The notes beneath the pieces were generated by a model, which was given only the letters and a program-made list of their open reading frames with translations, ran no database searches and had not been told where the DNA came from. Shown piece after piece: positions 1-12,116 of a stretch of DNA of 64,000 nt. Position numbers and translations under genes: made by a program. Within the stretch, counting starts at the first letter, position 1. Every line of letters begins with the position of its first letter. The stretch is from Gossypium raimondii. Lineage: Eukaryota > Streptophyta > Magnoliopsida > Malvales > Malvaceae. The stretch spans positions 51,060,390-51,124,389 of the forward strand of contig NC_068576.1 of NCBI RefSeq assembly GCF_025698545.1, read 5' to 3'.

Positions 1-514
1 TAGTATCTGATTTTTAAAAGTCAGATTAAATTACATTTTATTTTTATTAAAAATTAGTTAAATTAGTCCATATAAATTACATTAAAAATAGATTAATACA
101 AATAAATAAATTTTTTAATAAAAATATAAAATTCCTCATTAATTTAACCTACAAAAATTAACTTTCTTTTTTTTTCTAATATTTCTTTTTCTTTATACTT
201 CTACCATCATTTATGGTTTTAGTTAATAATTAAAAAAACGAGAAGGTTTTGAAGGCACTTAAAATGTAATGGCAAACTTTAGTACGGAAGAAAGTAAAAA
301 CTAAAAAGTAAAAACGCAGTCGTAGTGGGAGAGATCAGAAATGGGAAGAGTGTGTGTGGAAGACAGAGAGCGAGAAGGGAGTTGATTTGAAGTGTAAAGC
401 TCGAGGATGACGATGATGACGGTGGCCACCACACTGACTGCCTGACTCCCAACCTAAAGAAACACAAATATAATTTATGCAAAATTCCTAAATCCTCCAA
501 GCTAGATCCCATCC
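1..514. other. AT-rich upstream region of BAM8
   Basis: No gene is seen. The first ~300 bases are AT-rich spacer. From about 290 the sequence is richer in purines and GA runs up to the ATG at 515, so it probably holds the promoter and 5' leader of the beta-amylase gene. No clear TATA box could be fixed. Confidence 0.4.
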
Positions 515-3500
515 ATGGAGTCCCAACCCCAGCCCCAGCCTCAGCCTCGGCGACCCCGCGGGTTCGCTGCAACCGCCGCTGCGGCTGCTGCCTCTGTGAG
601 CCCCACCGGCACTCCCTCTGGATCTGCCGGCGCATCCACTGCCTCTTCCGGCAAGGGCAAACGTGAGAGAGAGAAAGAAAAAGAGAGGACGAAGCTTCGG
701 GAACGGCACAGGCGAGCCATCACTAGCCGTATGCTGGCCGGCTTGAGACAATACGGTAATTTCCCTCTTCCCGCGCGTGCTGATATGAACGATGTGCTAG
801 CCGCCTTGGCCCGTGAGGCTGGTTGGACCGTTGAGCCCGACGGCACTACTTACAGGCACTCTCCACCTCCCCAACATCAACAACATTTGGTTCGTTTTCT
901 CTTGAACTACTAAATTACTCTTTCTCTCTCTCTCTCTCTCTATAAAGGTGCCTGCTAATGCTGATTGATTCCTTTATTATTTCGAATCTCTCCTCTTCTT
1001 CTCCAAGCATAAAGTTTACTGACAGCTTTGTTGGGAAGGGGGGGGGGCTTCGAATATTTGAATATCATGAGGCCAGTTATTTCACCCTTAGTTGGTTTCC
1101 TTTAGCTCTGTCCAGTCCAACAACTTACCGAACAAAAATTAATTTACTTGAAAATATGACTATAATGTCTAGGCAATTAGTAATAATTTGCTACAGTTCT
1201 CAATTTCTTAAGTGGGATGAATACATCGTTATCTAGGTCAGCTTCGATATGTCATTTAAGCTGTTTTCCCGAACCATAATGTTCATTCTACGCACTTGGT
1301 ATATGCTAATCTTATGGAATCAAATAGTGTCAGTTTCAAGCATGGTTTGGATAGATATAAAAAAATCTAATTAGCCCTTGAGCCACTGGAGTGGCGCCTA
1401 TGGTTGAAGTTTGCTTCTTGTGGCTTTTAATAGCTTTTCATTCTTTGCTCTAGTCAGTATCCTGATAATTTCTCTGGACATCCATATTGTAAATGCTTTA
1501 CTGGGTGTTACTTTATGTGCACAGTGCTTGATTTATCTTTATGACGATTGTGTTTTGACATTGATAATGCTCAGGGAGCATTTCCGGTGAGGTCAGGTGA
1601 AAGTCCACTAACGGCTACTTCTTTGCAGAATTGCTCTGTTAAAGCAACGTTAGACTGTCAGCAACCTGTTGTCAGAATTGATGACAGTTTGTCTCCAGCA
1701 TCTCTTGATTCCGTTGTTATAGCTGAGAGAGATACACGGAGTGAGAAATATCCGAGTACGAGTCCCATCAACTCAGTTGAGTGCCTGGAGGCAGATCAGG
1801 TAAATTTTGAGCTACATATTGATTGCTTCTTATTCTTCCTTTCTTTTTCTTCATCCCTCTGCTTTTTGAGTTGCAATCTGTCTGTGTTTTACAAATAATA
1901 ATGTCACTATTATGATTTGTTAGAGTAATTTGTTCTAGGATTATAGCCATAATTTAAGATTAAAAATGAATGTGGTTACATCTTCATATTATTCAAATGA
2001 TAGATACCAATTGTTGCTTTACCTGCCATCATCTATGTTTTTCAAATTTCCCTGTACTTTGAATCGTTTGACGTTATAAATATATATCTGATATGGTGAT
2101 TCATTGAAGCAGCTTATACAAGATGTTCATTCAACGGAGCACGATAATGACTTTACAGGCACCCAATATGTCCCTGTTTATGTAAAGCTTTCGGTGAGGC
2201 TTGGTCTTTGATATTCTAATTGAGAGTTTGAGATGCACAGTTCTTGTCATGGCTTGTTAATTTTCACATTGACTTTCAAATTCTCTTTGTGGAAATTTAA
2301 CTCTTTTCTATTCTTTGGCAGACAGGTGTCATCAACAACTTCTGTCAGTTGGCTGATCCTGATGGTGTTAGACAAGAGCTAAGTCATATGAACTCCTTAA
2401 ATGTAGATGGAGTCATTGTAGATTGTTGGTGGGGAATTGTTGAGTGTTGGAATCCACAGAAGTATGTCTGGTCTGGCTACCGGGAATTATTTAACTATAT
2501 CCGAGAGTTCAAGATGAAGATACAGGTGGCTTTCAACTAAATAAAGTTGCATTTTCTCTCTTCCTTTCTTTACTCTCTCGCTGTTGATGTTTAACATTAT
2601 TTGAGAGTTGATGCAGTAGTGGGAAATGACTTTCAAGACTGTTTCTGTATGAATTACATCCTCTTAACATCTATATAATGAAACTTTTTAGGAATTCTGA
2701 AGGAACGTGTCTAATGACGTCTGCCTGTTTCAGTTTAAGTATCTTCATTTTTGAGTCCATTCTTTACTAAGCACTTTTTTACATGTGACGTAATGCTTTC
2801 TGTTTCAAAAGTTTCATTGGTTTTTATCCATGCATTTCTAATTTTTTTTACTTGTATTTTCTTCTCAAATCAGAAAGTGGTTGACATATCTAAACTTTTA
2901 TTCTGCATTTGTTGGAGTATTCTATTGGTGGTCTTTAGCTTATATGGAAGCATCTGTCTTAAAGTTTCTTATTCACTTTTGAAGGTTGTAATGGCATTTC
3001 ATGAGTATGGGAGAACTGATTCTGCTGATGTACTGATCTCCCTACCAAACTGGATTTTGGAGATAGGAAAAGAAAACCAGGATATCTTCTTTACTGATCG
3101 TGAAGGAAGGAGGACGACTGAATTTTTATCTTGGGGAATTGACAAAGAACGTGTTTTGAATGGAAGAACTGGTGTTGAGGTACTGAAAAACTGATAATTT
3201 TTTCTATGCAATTATATTTTTGTAGTTACGTCCAGCCTCATCATCTCAATGGGTTGGAAAAGGTAGTTTGTCTATCCATCAGTGTTTTAAGTTTTAACCA
3301 ATTACAAGTGGAAACTATTCCTCTTCTACATCTTTCAACATAGTTTGATCTCTTTTCCCCTTTCTCTTTCATCCAAAGTAATGTGTATCACATTAATCTT
3401 TTGATGCATGTAACCAAAAACTTATTCAGGTAACTCTTGCTTATATTGATTGTCTTGCTTATACTGATTGTCTTTCCTAGTGTTATTGTCATTTATTTGC

Positions 3501-6500
3501 AGGTCTATTTTGATTTCATGAGAAGCTTCAGGACAGAGTTTGACGATTTGTTTGCAGAGGGTCTTATTTCTGCAGTGGAGATTGGACTTGGACCATCTGG
3601 AGAGTTGAGGTATCCCTCTTTCTCAGAAAGGATGGGATGGAGGTATCCTGGCATCGGTGAGTTTCAGGTATCTGTTAACTTTAACTCCTATGTGTTTCAA
3701 TGTTTCTGTTTCTTTTCTGTATCTAACATATGCAGGTTTGGGTGTGAATTCTAAAACACAGTTGGATCAATCTCCTCTGTTATCCAAATGATATGCCATA
3801 AATAGGTTCAACCTGAAAATGCAGTCAAGCTACCTGATCTCAACAATGTTAGGTTCAATTATAATCAAGCTAACATTAAGATCAAGCTCAAGTTAGAATA
3901 CTTGCTTACATGTATATTCGTATATTATATGCAAGTTATATGAATAAATTTAAAAAAGAAACTCAAAGAGTGTTAAATTTGTTAAATTTAGCTTTCTTAA
4001 CTCATTAGTGTATGATGTACATACAAGTCTAAATATTCTTCAAGTCAAGCCCAGTTATCAAATAGATATGCTTCCCCAAGTTAAAAGAAGAATGAACTCA
4101 TAAATTGTTAAACCAGCTTATTCTCTTCTGGACCTGGTACTATATTTTATGCTCATATAGTGTGTTAAAAGAAGAATGAACTCATAAATTGTTAAACCAG
4201 CTCATTCTCTTCTGGACCTGGTACTATATATTATGCTCATATAGCGTGTTTTATGGTTATTTATTGTACTGCATATGAAAATTTGGCATTCTCTCTATAT
4301 GTGATCAATATCTTTAGTTGAGGATTTGCTTGCATATGCCTGTATGCAATATTTTCCTGATACCATCAAATCTGTCCAGTGTTACGATAAATATTTACAA
4401 CAACATCTACAGAGAGCTGCTAAATTGCGTGGGCACTCTTTCTGGGCTAGGGGACCTGATAATGCTGGTCATTATAATTCTAGGCCACATGAAACGGGAT
4501 TCTTTTGTGAACGGGGTGATTATGATAGCTACTATGGGCGTTTTTTCCTCCATTGGTATGCCCAGGCACTAATGGACCATGCGGATAATGTCTTGTCTCT
4601 AGCAAATCTTGCTTTTGAGGAGACCAAGATTATTGTTAAGGTATGCAAGTAGTGTACAAAAGATAAGCTAGCTTTACCTTTTATACTGTTCACTGCTTGA
4701 CTTGTCATTCTTTGACTCCTTGTTAATAAATAGTATGTTGATCGTGTACTTTTAATTACTTTTCATGCAATTAAGTGTAATTTTCTGTCAACTCCCTTCT
4801 AACACTGAACCTAGATCCCATGCTTTATTGTATCCTGGTCATTTACTGGTTCCAAATCTAAATGGATTAGACAAATTAGGTGATTCGCAGTGCATTTTTA
4901 ATTACTTCCTTGCAGATTGAATAATTTCATATGTTAAACTCTGGTTATGTATAAAAGTTCTGATGTATGGCCTGCTTAGTTTTTTGAACTGAATGAATGT
5001 CATTATTGTCCGTGGCTGGCTCTTGAAGGTGATATTTGATTAGAGCTTACAAGATATTAGAAAGTACGAAGGATTAATTTTTTATTCTAATATGCAGATA
5101 CCTGCAGTTTATTGGTGGTACAAGACTTCCAGTCATGCGGCAGAGCTGACAGCAGGATATTATAACCCTACCAATCAGGATGGATATTCTCCAGTTTTTG
5201 AGGTTTTAAAGAAACACTCTGTGACAGTGAAGTTTGTATGCTATGGGTTGCAGATTTGTAGTTATGAAAATGATGAAGCATTTGCTGATCCAGAAGGTTT
5301 GAGTTGGCAAGTGAGTCTTTCTGGTGTCCTATGACTTCCTTGATTACTTTTAAGCTACAGACGTCTTTCCTCTGTCATCTATTGAAGAGTTTTTAATGCT
5401 AAAATTAGTTCTTTGCCTTTTAGTTGCATCCTGGCTAGCCTTCAATATTAAGGATAGGCAAGTTTGCATGAATACTTTTCACCCATAGTGTATCAAGTAT
5501 CTAGCCTCAAACTAGTTGGTAGCATGTGAAAATGTTCAACTTGAATGTTAAGTTACTACACACAAATCTGGAAATAACATCACTTGAGACTCGCTAAGAT
5601 AAATGGCCCTATGATGTGGATTAAAAGGGGGCAGTAAATAAACTGACGCTTATACCGTGATAGCCAACTGTTGGATTAAAAGAGTAAAGTATTATGTTGG
5701 AGTGAACTACCGTGATTTCCTGATACTTGCTTTTACCTGCTAGCTTATTGAACTAGACAAGTGATCAATCACTTGCCCTCAGTATATCATTTTCTGAAGT
5801 TAATTTCTAATATTGTGCTTTAGACTCTCAAGTCTTAACTGCTAGGTTAAGCAGTAATAGGTGTAGAGCCTCTTCTAATACTATATAAGGCCACAGCAGA
5901 CGCCAGACTGATTTGATCTGATTAAATCCCTTAATCCATTATTATTGGCAATATAATTCTGAAGGTTCTAACTTACTGCCACAGGTTCTCAATTCAGTCT
6001 GGGATCGAGGATTGAAGGTTGCTGGTGAGAATACACTTTCATGTTATGACAAAGAAGGGTGCTTGAGAATAATTGAGACAGCCAAGCCGAGAAATGACCC
6101 TGATCGTCGCCACTTTTCATTCTTTGTCTATCAACAGCCATCCCCTTTGGTTCAAGGAGTAATATGTCTCCCAGATTTGGATTACTTCATTAAATGCATG
6201 CATGGTAAGAATAATGAAGTTTACTCTCTATCTTTTTAAGTGACTCAATGAAATGGGTTTCTTAGTTCTATTTTACTCCATTTTCTTACATATAATACGG
6301 TGTTCTCAAAAGCTAGAAATGAAATTTCCATATTTGACAGCTAGGTTATAATTTAAATGATTAGAAATGAACATTAAGATGCCAATTTGACTTTATCGTT
6401 GAATAGCCTTAGGATGTTCAGCTTAAACACTGTACATAAATGGTCATGGAATTATTGTTGTCTTTACTGTGTGCAAAGTTTTCTTTTCTAATTAAATTTT

Positions 6501-6549
6501 TTGGTAAATATGCATAGCAGGAGATATCACGGGTGATCTAGTGCCCTGA
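515..6549 (+). CDS. BAM8: BZR1-domain beta-amylase (BAM8 type), 10 exons, ~655 aa
   Basis: Exons: 515-889, 1575-1799, 2113-2193, 2322-2525, 2985-3179, 3503-3667, 4380-4640, 5098-5310, 5985-6204, 6521-6549. All join in frame with GT..AG ends. Residues ~45-120 form a BES1/BZR1 DNA-binding domain: a basic [25 protein letters not shown] stretch that also serves as a nuclear signal, then [11 protein letters not shown] and [13 protein letters not shown]. Residues ~215-647 form a glycosyl hydrolase 14 domain. Both catalytic glutamates are present: E394 in [11 protein letters not shown] and E588 in VAGENTL. The flexible-loop GGNVGD of active enzymes is replaced by GRTDSAD (304-310). Family knowledge: such proteins are nuclear transcription regulators with weak or no amylase activity. 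The N-terminal wording ([18 protein letters not shown]) matches BAM8 rather than BAM7. The start is the first ATG, just before the BZR1 region. Exon 10 adds only 8 codons plus stop. Confidence 0.93.
919..941. repeat. CT microsatellite in BAM8 intron 1
   Basis: A run of about ten CT/TC dinucleotides lies 30 bases after the exon 1 donor site. It is a simple sequence repeat and probably polymorphic. Confidence 0.85.
4080..4248. repeat. 84-bp tandem duplication in BAM8 intron 6
   Basis: Two adjacent copies, 4080-4163 and 4164-4248, begin GTTAAAAGAAGAATGAACTC and differ at about three positions. The duplication sits in the intron before exon 7 and does not affect coding. Confidence 0.9.
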
Positions 6550-7015
6550 TGATGACGGTGGATTTTGCTCTTTCTTTACACATACAAAGTAGTACCAGTT
6601 TGGACTGTAAGGTAACAATGTTAACATGAAAGGTGTAGGACTGTAGGTTGTTAGGCTTCTATCAGAGACTATACTGAATTTGGGCTGGTTGTATTTTCTG
6701 TGCTCTTTTCATCATGTAATTAGTGATTAGTCACCTCAAGGTATGGTATTATGGATAACATTGCCGGAATCCAGTAAATATTGTTAGGGGGATCTCATCG
6801 TGGGAGAGAAAAAAACATTGTATTTCATAACACTCATCAAGGTTTGATCATCCATTGACCATGCATGTGCCTTAAATCAGAAGTTTCTACTTTAATGGTA
6901 CAATTCCTTGGTTTTGCAATGCAAAATTTTCCCTCCGAGCACAACACCCATTCAACATCAACTGTGCTCCCATTCAACATCAACATTGTTATGTAGCACA
7001 ACAAAAGCCTCCTCC
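6550..7015. other. Tail-to-tail spacer between BAM8 and ALKBH8
   Basis: This stretch lies between the two stop codons of convergent genes and must hold both 3' untranslated regions. No other coding or repeat signal is seen. The facing transcripts may overlap. Confidence 0.5.
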
Positions 7016-10000
7016 CTATGTTTGGGATTGAGAGTCACAGTATTGGGGAAATTCGCATTGGCAAGGTCCTCTTCTCACCTGCACCCAAGGAAGATGGTTT
7101 TCAAGTCTCCATCCTAAAAAATCTAGTGACCTCTTCATGAATTAAGGTAATGATATAAACAATGCCACAACTACTTCTCCAAAGCCTAAATCTTACAAAC
7201 CTTACGAAATGTGAAAGATACTCTTCTCGAACCCCTTCTGATCATTGTTTCATTCACCTTGTCAATCTGCAAATTGTGCATTAATGGACCTTTTAACATT
7301 CACAGATGATGATAACAATACAAAAATGTTTGAATGCAATCCTTGGAAAGCTGATATGCCATCCAAAGATACCTTACTCACCAAGTTATAAAATATTTAA
7401 CAGTCACAGAAATTACGGTACTTTCTTATGACCTGATCACCAAGGTATTATTTTCTTCAAAAGACGTAAAAGAATAAAACCTCATAATTGGCATGAAAAT
7501 CTCAACTCAAGCAGCAGCAAGAAGGAATGTTAGTGATTTCAAGATTCCCCTTAAGTTTCTCTCCAAATCACACCACAAGCCTCTCAAAATTCTGCCTGTA
7601 TATCTGTCAAAAGGATAATGATGTGCTTCCCTTCATAAGGTTCATGCCTTTGCAATGCAGCCATATACATTTAAAACCTGAACATAGAGCTAACAAACCC
7701 TAGGTGGTAAGTCTAAATGCTCAAACATTATCCATCACCAAATGAAATATCATGGAATCACTTTACCTAGGGATTTAAGTTGCAGTCATGGACACGTTTT
7801 TGATTGCGACATGTTTATTACAGTTGTGGACATAACTAATGCTATCCAGTCAACTACAGCTAATACTGGCAGTGGAGAGAACTGAAACAGCAAAATAGTG
7901 GTCATAGTGTCACACTGTGCCACTATCTACATCCCACTTTTACCCTCAACGTATATCTAGTCACTCTTTAAAATTTTCATCATAGTCCAAGCATCAGAAT
8001 ATTAGGAGTGATCTACTATTAAGTTCCACAAGCGTGAAGCATTGATAAACTCTGAAGACTTCTCAATCCAAAAGGCCAAACACATATATGCAAGAGATTT
8101 GAAGCTTAACCTTGGTTAACACTACTTGGAAGATTTGGTTTTCCACTCCACTCAACTCTCTGTCTCTTTTTCCTATTTTTAGTTTTCACGACAATTCATT
8201 TCATAGCCGTAATCATTGGGTTTATGATGGCAACAGTAAAACTAAGATTTCATAACCTCTAAAAGAGAAACTTGCACAGACGAAAGTATTCAGTAATCAT
8301 CTAATCATAAAGCTTACCTTATGATGTGGAATATAATGATGCCAAGCGCATCGTGCCTCCCCAGATAGAAGAAGCATTGACCGAGGAGGAAGATAGATAG
8401 CCTTCCTAGAAACCTCCGAGCAACTATTAGGATTTTCAACTTCCGTGTCACTTATAGAGGCAGTTTTAGGAGCCCATGAACCTGCTGTGTATCTTCTGAA
8501 CTCCATAATGCAAGGCCCTGCTAGTGAAAGGCTGAAAATTAACCCTTCAAATGCTGAGTGAGTGTCTATGTGCGGGGACAAGCCCACCCCAGGTGGGTAT
8601 TCATTAACCTGTAAGGTCATTACTGATCTTCAGTCTTGCTAACATCATCCCCCTAGGCCCAAGCTGTATGTCTATAACCATGACATAGGGCTCAAGTTTT
8701 TTTCCCCCTTTCAAATCAAAACATGAAACCTTTGGTCTATTTACAGGACAGTAAATAGAAAGAAGTGGGAAGGAACTTGCTACTACATACCGTCAATTGG
8801 TCCAAATCCAGTTTTTCAGGAATGTCTGGAGATAATGAAATCCGCTCGAGTATAAAGGAAACAAATGATGGAAGTGCACCCAAATGCTGCTTTGTATCAA
8901 CATTCCTAGTCTGTAACATAGAATGGATATATAGGGGGTTAGAGAGGGCTTTAGGAGTTCCATAATTCTTAGATTATAACCAGCAGATTACCAGATCATA
9001 AAGCAATTTATGTTTTATACTGGTATCAGGAGTTAGCAAACAGCATTTACTGAGAAACACATTCATAAATGTATATTTCTTCTAGACCAATCATTCGAAG
9101 CTCAATAACACTAGTGCTTTGCTTGGTGGAGTGGAAAGATGGAAAACTGAAGGGTAGAAAAAGAAGACGGAAAATATAATTTTTCTTTCCATAGGTGTGC
9201 TTGGTAGGAAAGATGGAAAAAGGGAAAGAAAAAATTATTTTCTTTATCAATTGCTTGGTGGAGTTGAAAATGAAAGGAAAGAAAATAAAACATTTGAAAA
9301 AAAAATAATTTTGAACTAACATACACTTCTCTCTCATTTTCTCTCCTCTCATCATTCCAATTTAGAAGGACTGGTTTCTATGCATTAGGATGGAAAATGA
9401 TAATCTTCTATTTTTTTTCCTCACTTTTCTTCCCTACCAAGCACACTCCAAATTCGTTTACTGTGCTTGGTTGCGTGGAAAAGTGGAAAGAAAATGAATT
9501 TGGAGTGTGCTTGGTAGAGTAGAAGAGAATATCCTCGTAACCTCAGGCAACAAACTTCTTTTCCCAGGAGCCCAATATGAAACCTTCTAAAGTTCTTCTA
9601 AAAACTACATTTGGACTAATGGTACAGAGTGAAAATTAGAAGAAGAGAGAGCAACAATAGTGAGCACTTACATCATAACAAAATTTATATCCATAGTGCT
9701 GAACCCTCCGTTTGGAAAGACTAATCCAAGATCCAGTATCAACTGCTTGAAGCAATTGCTGAAAAGAAACAAAGGACATTAGGCAGTTCATACATCATGG
9801 AATAAATAAAAAATAAAAGAACAAATCAGTAAAAAAAGCCAAGGACACCTAAGTTCTAACCTCCTCTTCCACAGCACTGATGAAGTCATGGAACAAATAG
9901 AGTCCTGGAATATTTAAATCCGAAGCGTTTAGCGAGACTGGAACAGACGCCATTCCCTAAGTGTAAATAATGGGCACATATATTAGTATCAGCAGAAATT

Positions 10001-10345
10001 ACAAAGGGAAAAAAAACGACAGAGGAGAGAGTGGCAGACCCTGGAAGACGGTGGTTGCAAAATGGAATGACGGATGTGTAAAGAGCGGCCTCCAAGGTGA
10101 GGGCAAGGGCGGTCATTCAAGGCAATGAAAGCAGAGTGAGCAGAGGCTGGTTCAAGAAAAGAGACAATAACACGAGCACCACTTTCATCAGCTGCGTACA
10201 CACCTTTGACCTCCCCAAAGGAGCTAAACGCAGATGCGATGGTGTCAAATTGAAGTCCCACCGCAGGGCCACAGTTTGCCACATAAAGGTCTGGGCTTGA
10301 CTCGCTATCTCCTTCTTTGGGACGAACAAATCTGGGCATGACCAT
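7016..10345 (-). CDS. ALKBH8: RRM plus AlkB-like dioxygenase (ALKBH8 type), 7 exons, 342 aa
   Basis: Exons on the minus strand: 10345-10040, 9956-9861, 9758-9672, 8910-8791, 8608-8318, 7266-7201, 7078-7016. All are in phase 0 with GT..AG ends. Residues ~18-100 form an RNA recognition motif (DLYVANCGPAVGL...GEVKGVYAADESGARVIVSF). Residues ~110-322 form the 2-oxoglutarate/Fe(II) dioxygenase fold. The iron ligands are H216 and D218 in SPHIDTHSAF and a histidine of WHHYIPHH near 294. The 2-oxoglutarate arginines are R315 and R321 in RRVSFTFRK. A Cys-rich tail (CQCEFPQYC, 328-336) matches the zinc cluster of ALKBH8. Family knowledge: ALKBH8 hydroxylates wobble-uridine mcm5U in tRNA. Plants keep the methyltransferase part on a separate TRM9 protein, which agrees with the absence of a methyltransferase domain here. 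The ~1-kb intron 5 separates the two last exons, which are easily missed. Confidence 0.92.
9108..9530. repeat. MITE-like repeat cluster in ALKBH8 intron 3
   Basis: The motif TGCTTGGT followed by GGAGTGGAAA-like sequence recurs near 9121, 9197, 9252, 9466 and 9509, and inverted near 9437. A perfect 21-bp inverted repeat (9435-9455 and 9496-9516, starting TACCAAGCACACTCC) forms a foldback with a 40-base loop. This looks like one or more nested miniature inverted-repeat elements inside the intron. The family is not identified. Confidence 0.6.
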
Positions 10346-10721
10346 ATCAAAACCTATAACAAAATCGAAATAGAGATAACGAGTAGCCTATCAACGTTGG
10401 TTTGTGATTTGAAGATATAAATTAATTTTAATGGAGAAAGAGGGCGGCAGCTGCAGAACCAAAAAGAGAGAGAAATTAAACAATAGGGTTAATTCGCGAT
10501 ACATCTTGAAATTATAGCCCAAATTTTAATTTGGTTCTCAAAGTTTAAAATATTCTAATTGAATCCTTAAAATATTAATATAAAAATTCAAACATAAAGA
10601 TAAAATTCAACTTTATCATTATTAAGTGGATGATAGCTTCATCCGACGGTTGTAAAAATACATTGAATCCTAGAAATCGATCTTAAGTACCGGATACTAA
10701 TGCATGCGCTACACGATTTTC
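10346..10721. other. Upstream region of ALKBH8
   Basis: This holds the promoter and 5' leader of the minus-strand ALKBH8 gene. From about 10,490 it contains an AT-rich stretch resembling common cotton dispersed repeats (TTTGGTTCTCAAAGTTTAAA). No gene is seen. Confidence 0.4.
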
Positions 10722-11211
10722 TTATCGATAGACATGGGTAAGCTGCACTATCCAATTCCATTTCATCATTGCCCGTATTCCTCGTACCAAGGCATTGGTG
10801 GCCCCGGCTCCATAAGGTTCCTGTATTAATCGAATGACTTGAAGGCTGTCCAACTCCAGCACTACATGAGAAGCTTTTAGCTGCCAAGCTTGCACCAACC
10901 CATCATTTGCGCCCCATAGCTCAGCATCCATTACCGAACAGACCCCAATATTCCGACTAGATCCAATAACCCATCTTCCCCTATGATCCCTTATACAACC
11001 ATCAGCAGTTGTCTGTCCGGATATAGTATTTCTCTCCCCATCTGCGTTTATCTTCAGCCACCCCATGCTCAGGCTTTTCCCAGGTTATGCCACGACATTC
11101 TTTGCTGCGTCCTAGTGATTGTTGTGCTCTCATACTAGCGCTAGCACCAATGAACTCTTTGCACAAACAGCGGCCCTTCTCAATGGTGCTTTCTTGTTCA
11201 TAATCCACCAA
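10722..11211 (-). pseudogene. LINE-type RNase H domain fragment (RVT_3)
   Basis: Reading from 11066 down, the frame gives GWLKINADGERN, then DAELWGANDGL and LELDSLQVIRLI. These are the D..E..D acidic residues of the RNase H-like domain found at the end of plant non-LTR retrotransposons and in derived single-domain genes. The preceding stretch (11211 to ~11070) continues in another frame, so there is a +1/-1 shift near 11070. The C-terminal end stops after THVYR, where relatives usually continue with REANRVAD-like sequence. It is probably a decayed fragment, not an active gene. Confidence 0.7.
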
Positions 11212-11521
11212 ATTAAATAAAATTGAGTTTCGTTTGAGTGATAAACACTAACATAATATACCGAATAATGTGTCCCAATCATCCGACTTCATTGGAAAGT
11301 ATGATGGCTGTTGGATATTTACTTGTAACCATTCCTGAAAGTCCATATTCTTTCCAGTATAATAAGAGAGGACCATACCGACATAGCTGGGAAACATTTT
11401 CGCAAGACATGACTAATATCCCTGTTTTGCTACTAAAGAAAACCCCACTGCCACACAAGGCTTTTTCCCACCATAGTGTTGTCATCAAAATTGACTAAAA
11501 GTTAGTTTCCTTTTCCTATTG

Positions 11522-11638
11522 GAGGGATTTACCAAAAAAAGCCAATTTTTTTATAAAATTACCTAAATAGGCCGGTTTTTTAATTATTTACCGGACTGGG
11601 CCATTTCCCCTAAAATCGCGCCACGTCGGAGCGATGTC
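11522..11638. repeat. Left terminal inverted repeat of the MULE
   Basis: The 117 bases match the reverse complement of 14852-14968, with three differences seen by eye. It contains GGCCGGTTTTTTAATTATTT and ends in GCGATGTC. Confidence 0.93.
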
Positions 11639-11651
11639 AGGGGACGGGGCA

Positions 11652-11730
11652 GAAGGTCGCGTCCACGTCAGCGCGACCTTCTGACGTGGAAGGAAATCGC
11701 GCCCTCAAGGGAGCGATTTCCTTCCACGTC
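11652..11730. repeat. Subterminal hairpins of the MULE
   Basis: Two adjacent perfect inverted repeats are present. One is 10 bp with a 10-base loop (11652-11661 with 11672-11681, GAAGGTCGCG). The other is 18 bp with a 12-base loop (11683-11700 with 11713-11730, GACGTGGAAGGAAATCGC). A shorter GTCGG..CCGAC repeat follows. Such GC-rich subterminal hairpins may be transposase-binding or siRNA-generating sites (inference). Confidence 0.85.
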
Positions 11731-11832
11731 GGCAGTCGCTACCGACGTGGACGCGATGTGGACGCTGCAGCGTGAATAAAGGCTCAACGGTCAAAAATTG
11801 ACCGTTGCCCCCCAACGGTCAAAATTTTTTTA

Positions 11833-11842
11833 CTATATAAAC
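11833..11842 (+). promoter_or_regulatory. TATA box candidate of the MULE PMD gene
   Basis: CTATATAAAC lies ~285 bases before the ATG at 12117 and just after a CAACGGTCAAAAATTGACCGTTG palindromic block. Position and wording fit a plant TATA box. Confidence 0.5.
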
Positions 11843-11879
11843 CCCCACCCTTTTATTTTCACAAACAAATTCAATATCA

Positions 11880-12020
11880 ATTTCTTTCAAAAATTCTTTC
11901 AATTCCTTTCAAAATTTCTCTCAATTCCTTCAAAATTTCTATCAATTTCCTTCCAAAATTCTCTCAAACTCTCAAATTCCTTCCAAAATCCTCTCAATTT
12001 CCTTCAAAAATCTCCAAATC
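11880..12020 (+). repeat. TTC/CAAAATT tandem repeats in the MULE leader
   Basis: About seven imperfect ~20-bp units of the type AATTCCTTCAAAATTTCTCT run in tandem between the TATA candidate and the PMD start. They form a pyrimidine-rich leader. Confidence 0.75.
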
Positions 12021-12116
12021 CATATTAAATTTCTTTTCCATTAAATTTCATTTTTAAGAAAATTTTAAAATTTTTATTTTTTTAAATAATTTTAAAATTT
12101 TTAATATTTTCAACAA

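Noticed and set aside
488..846. Minus-strand frames over BAM8 exon 1
   Set aside because: Antisense of GC-rich coding sequence, with no independent support.
2751..2984. Extended N-terminal frame before BAM8 exon 5
   Set aside because: Intron sequence: the hydrophobic reading has no match in the family, and the acceptor at 2984 is clear.
9047..9355. Phe-rich minus-strand frames
   Set aside because: They arise from the purine-rich foldback repeat inside the ALKBH8 intron.
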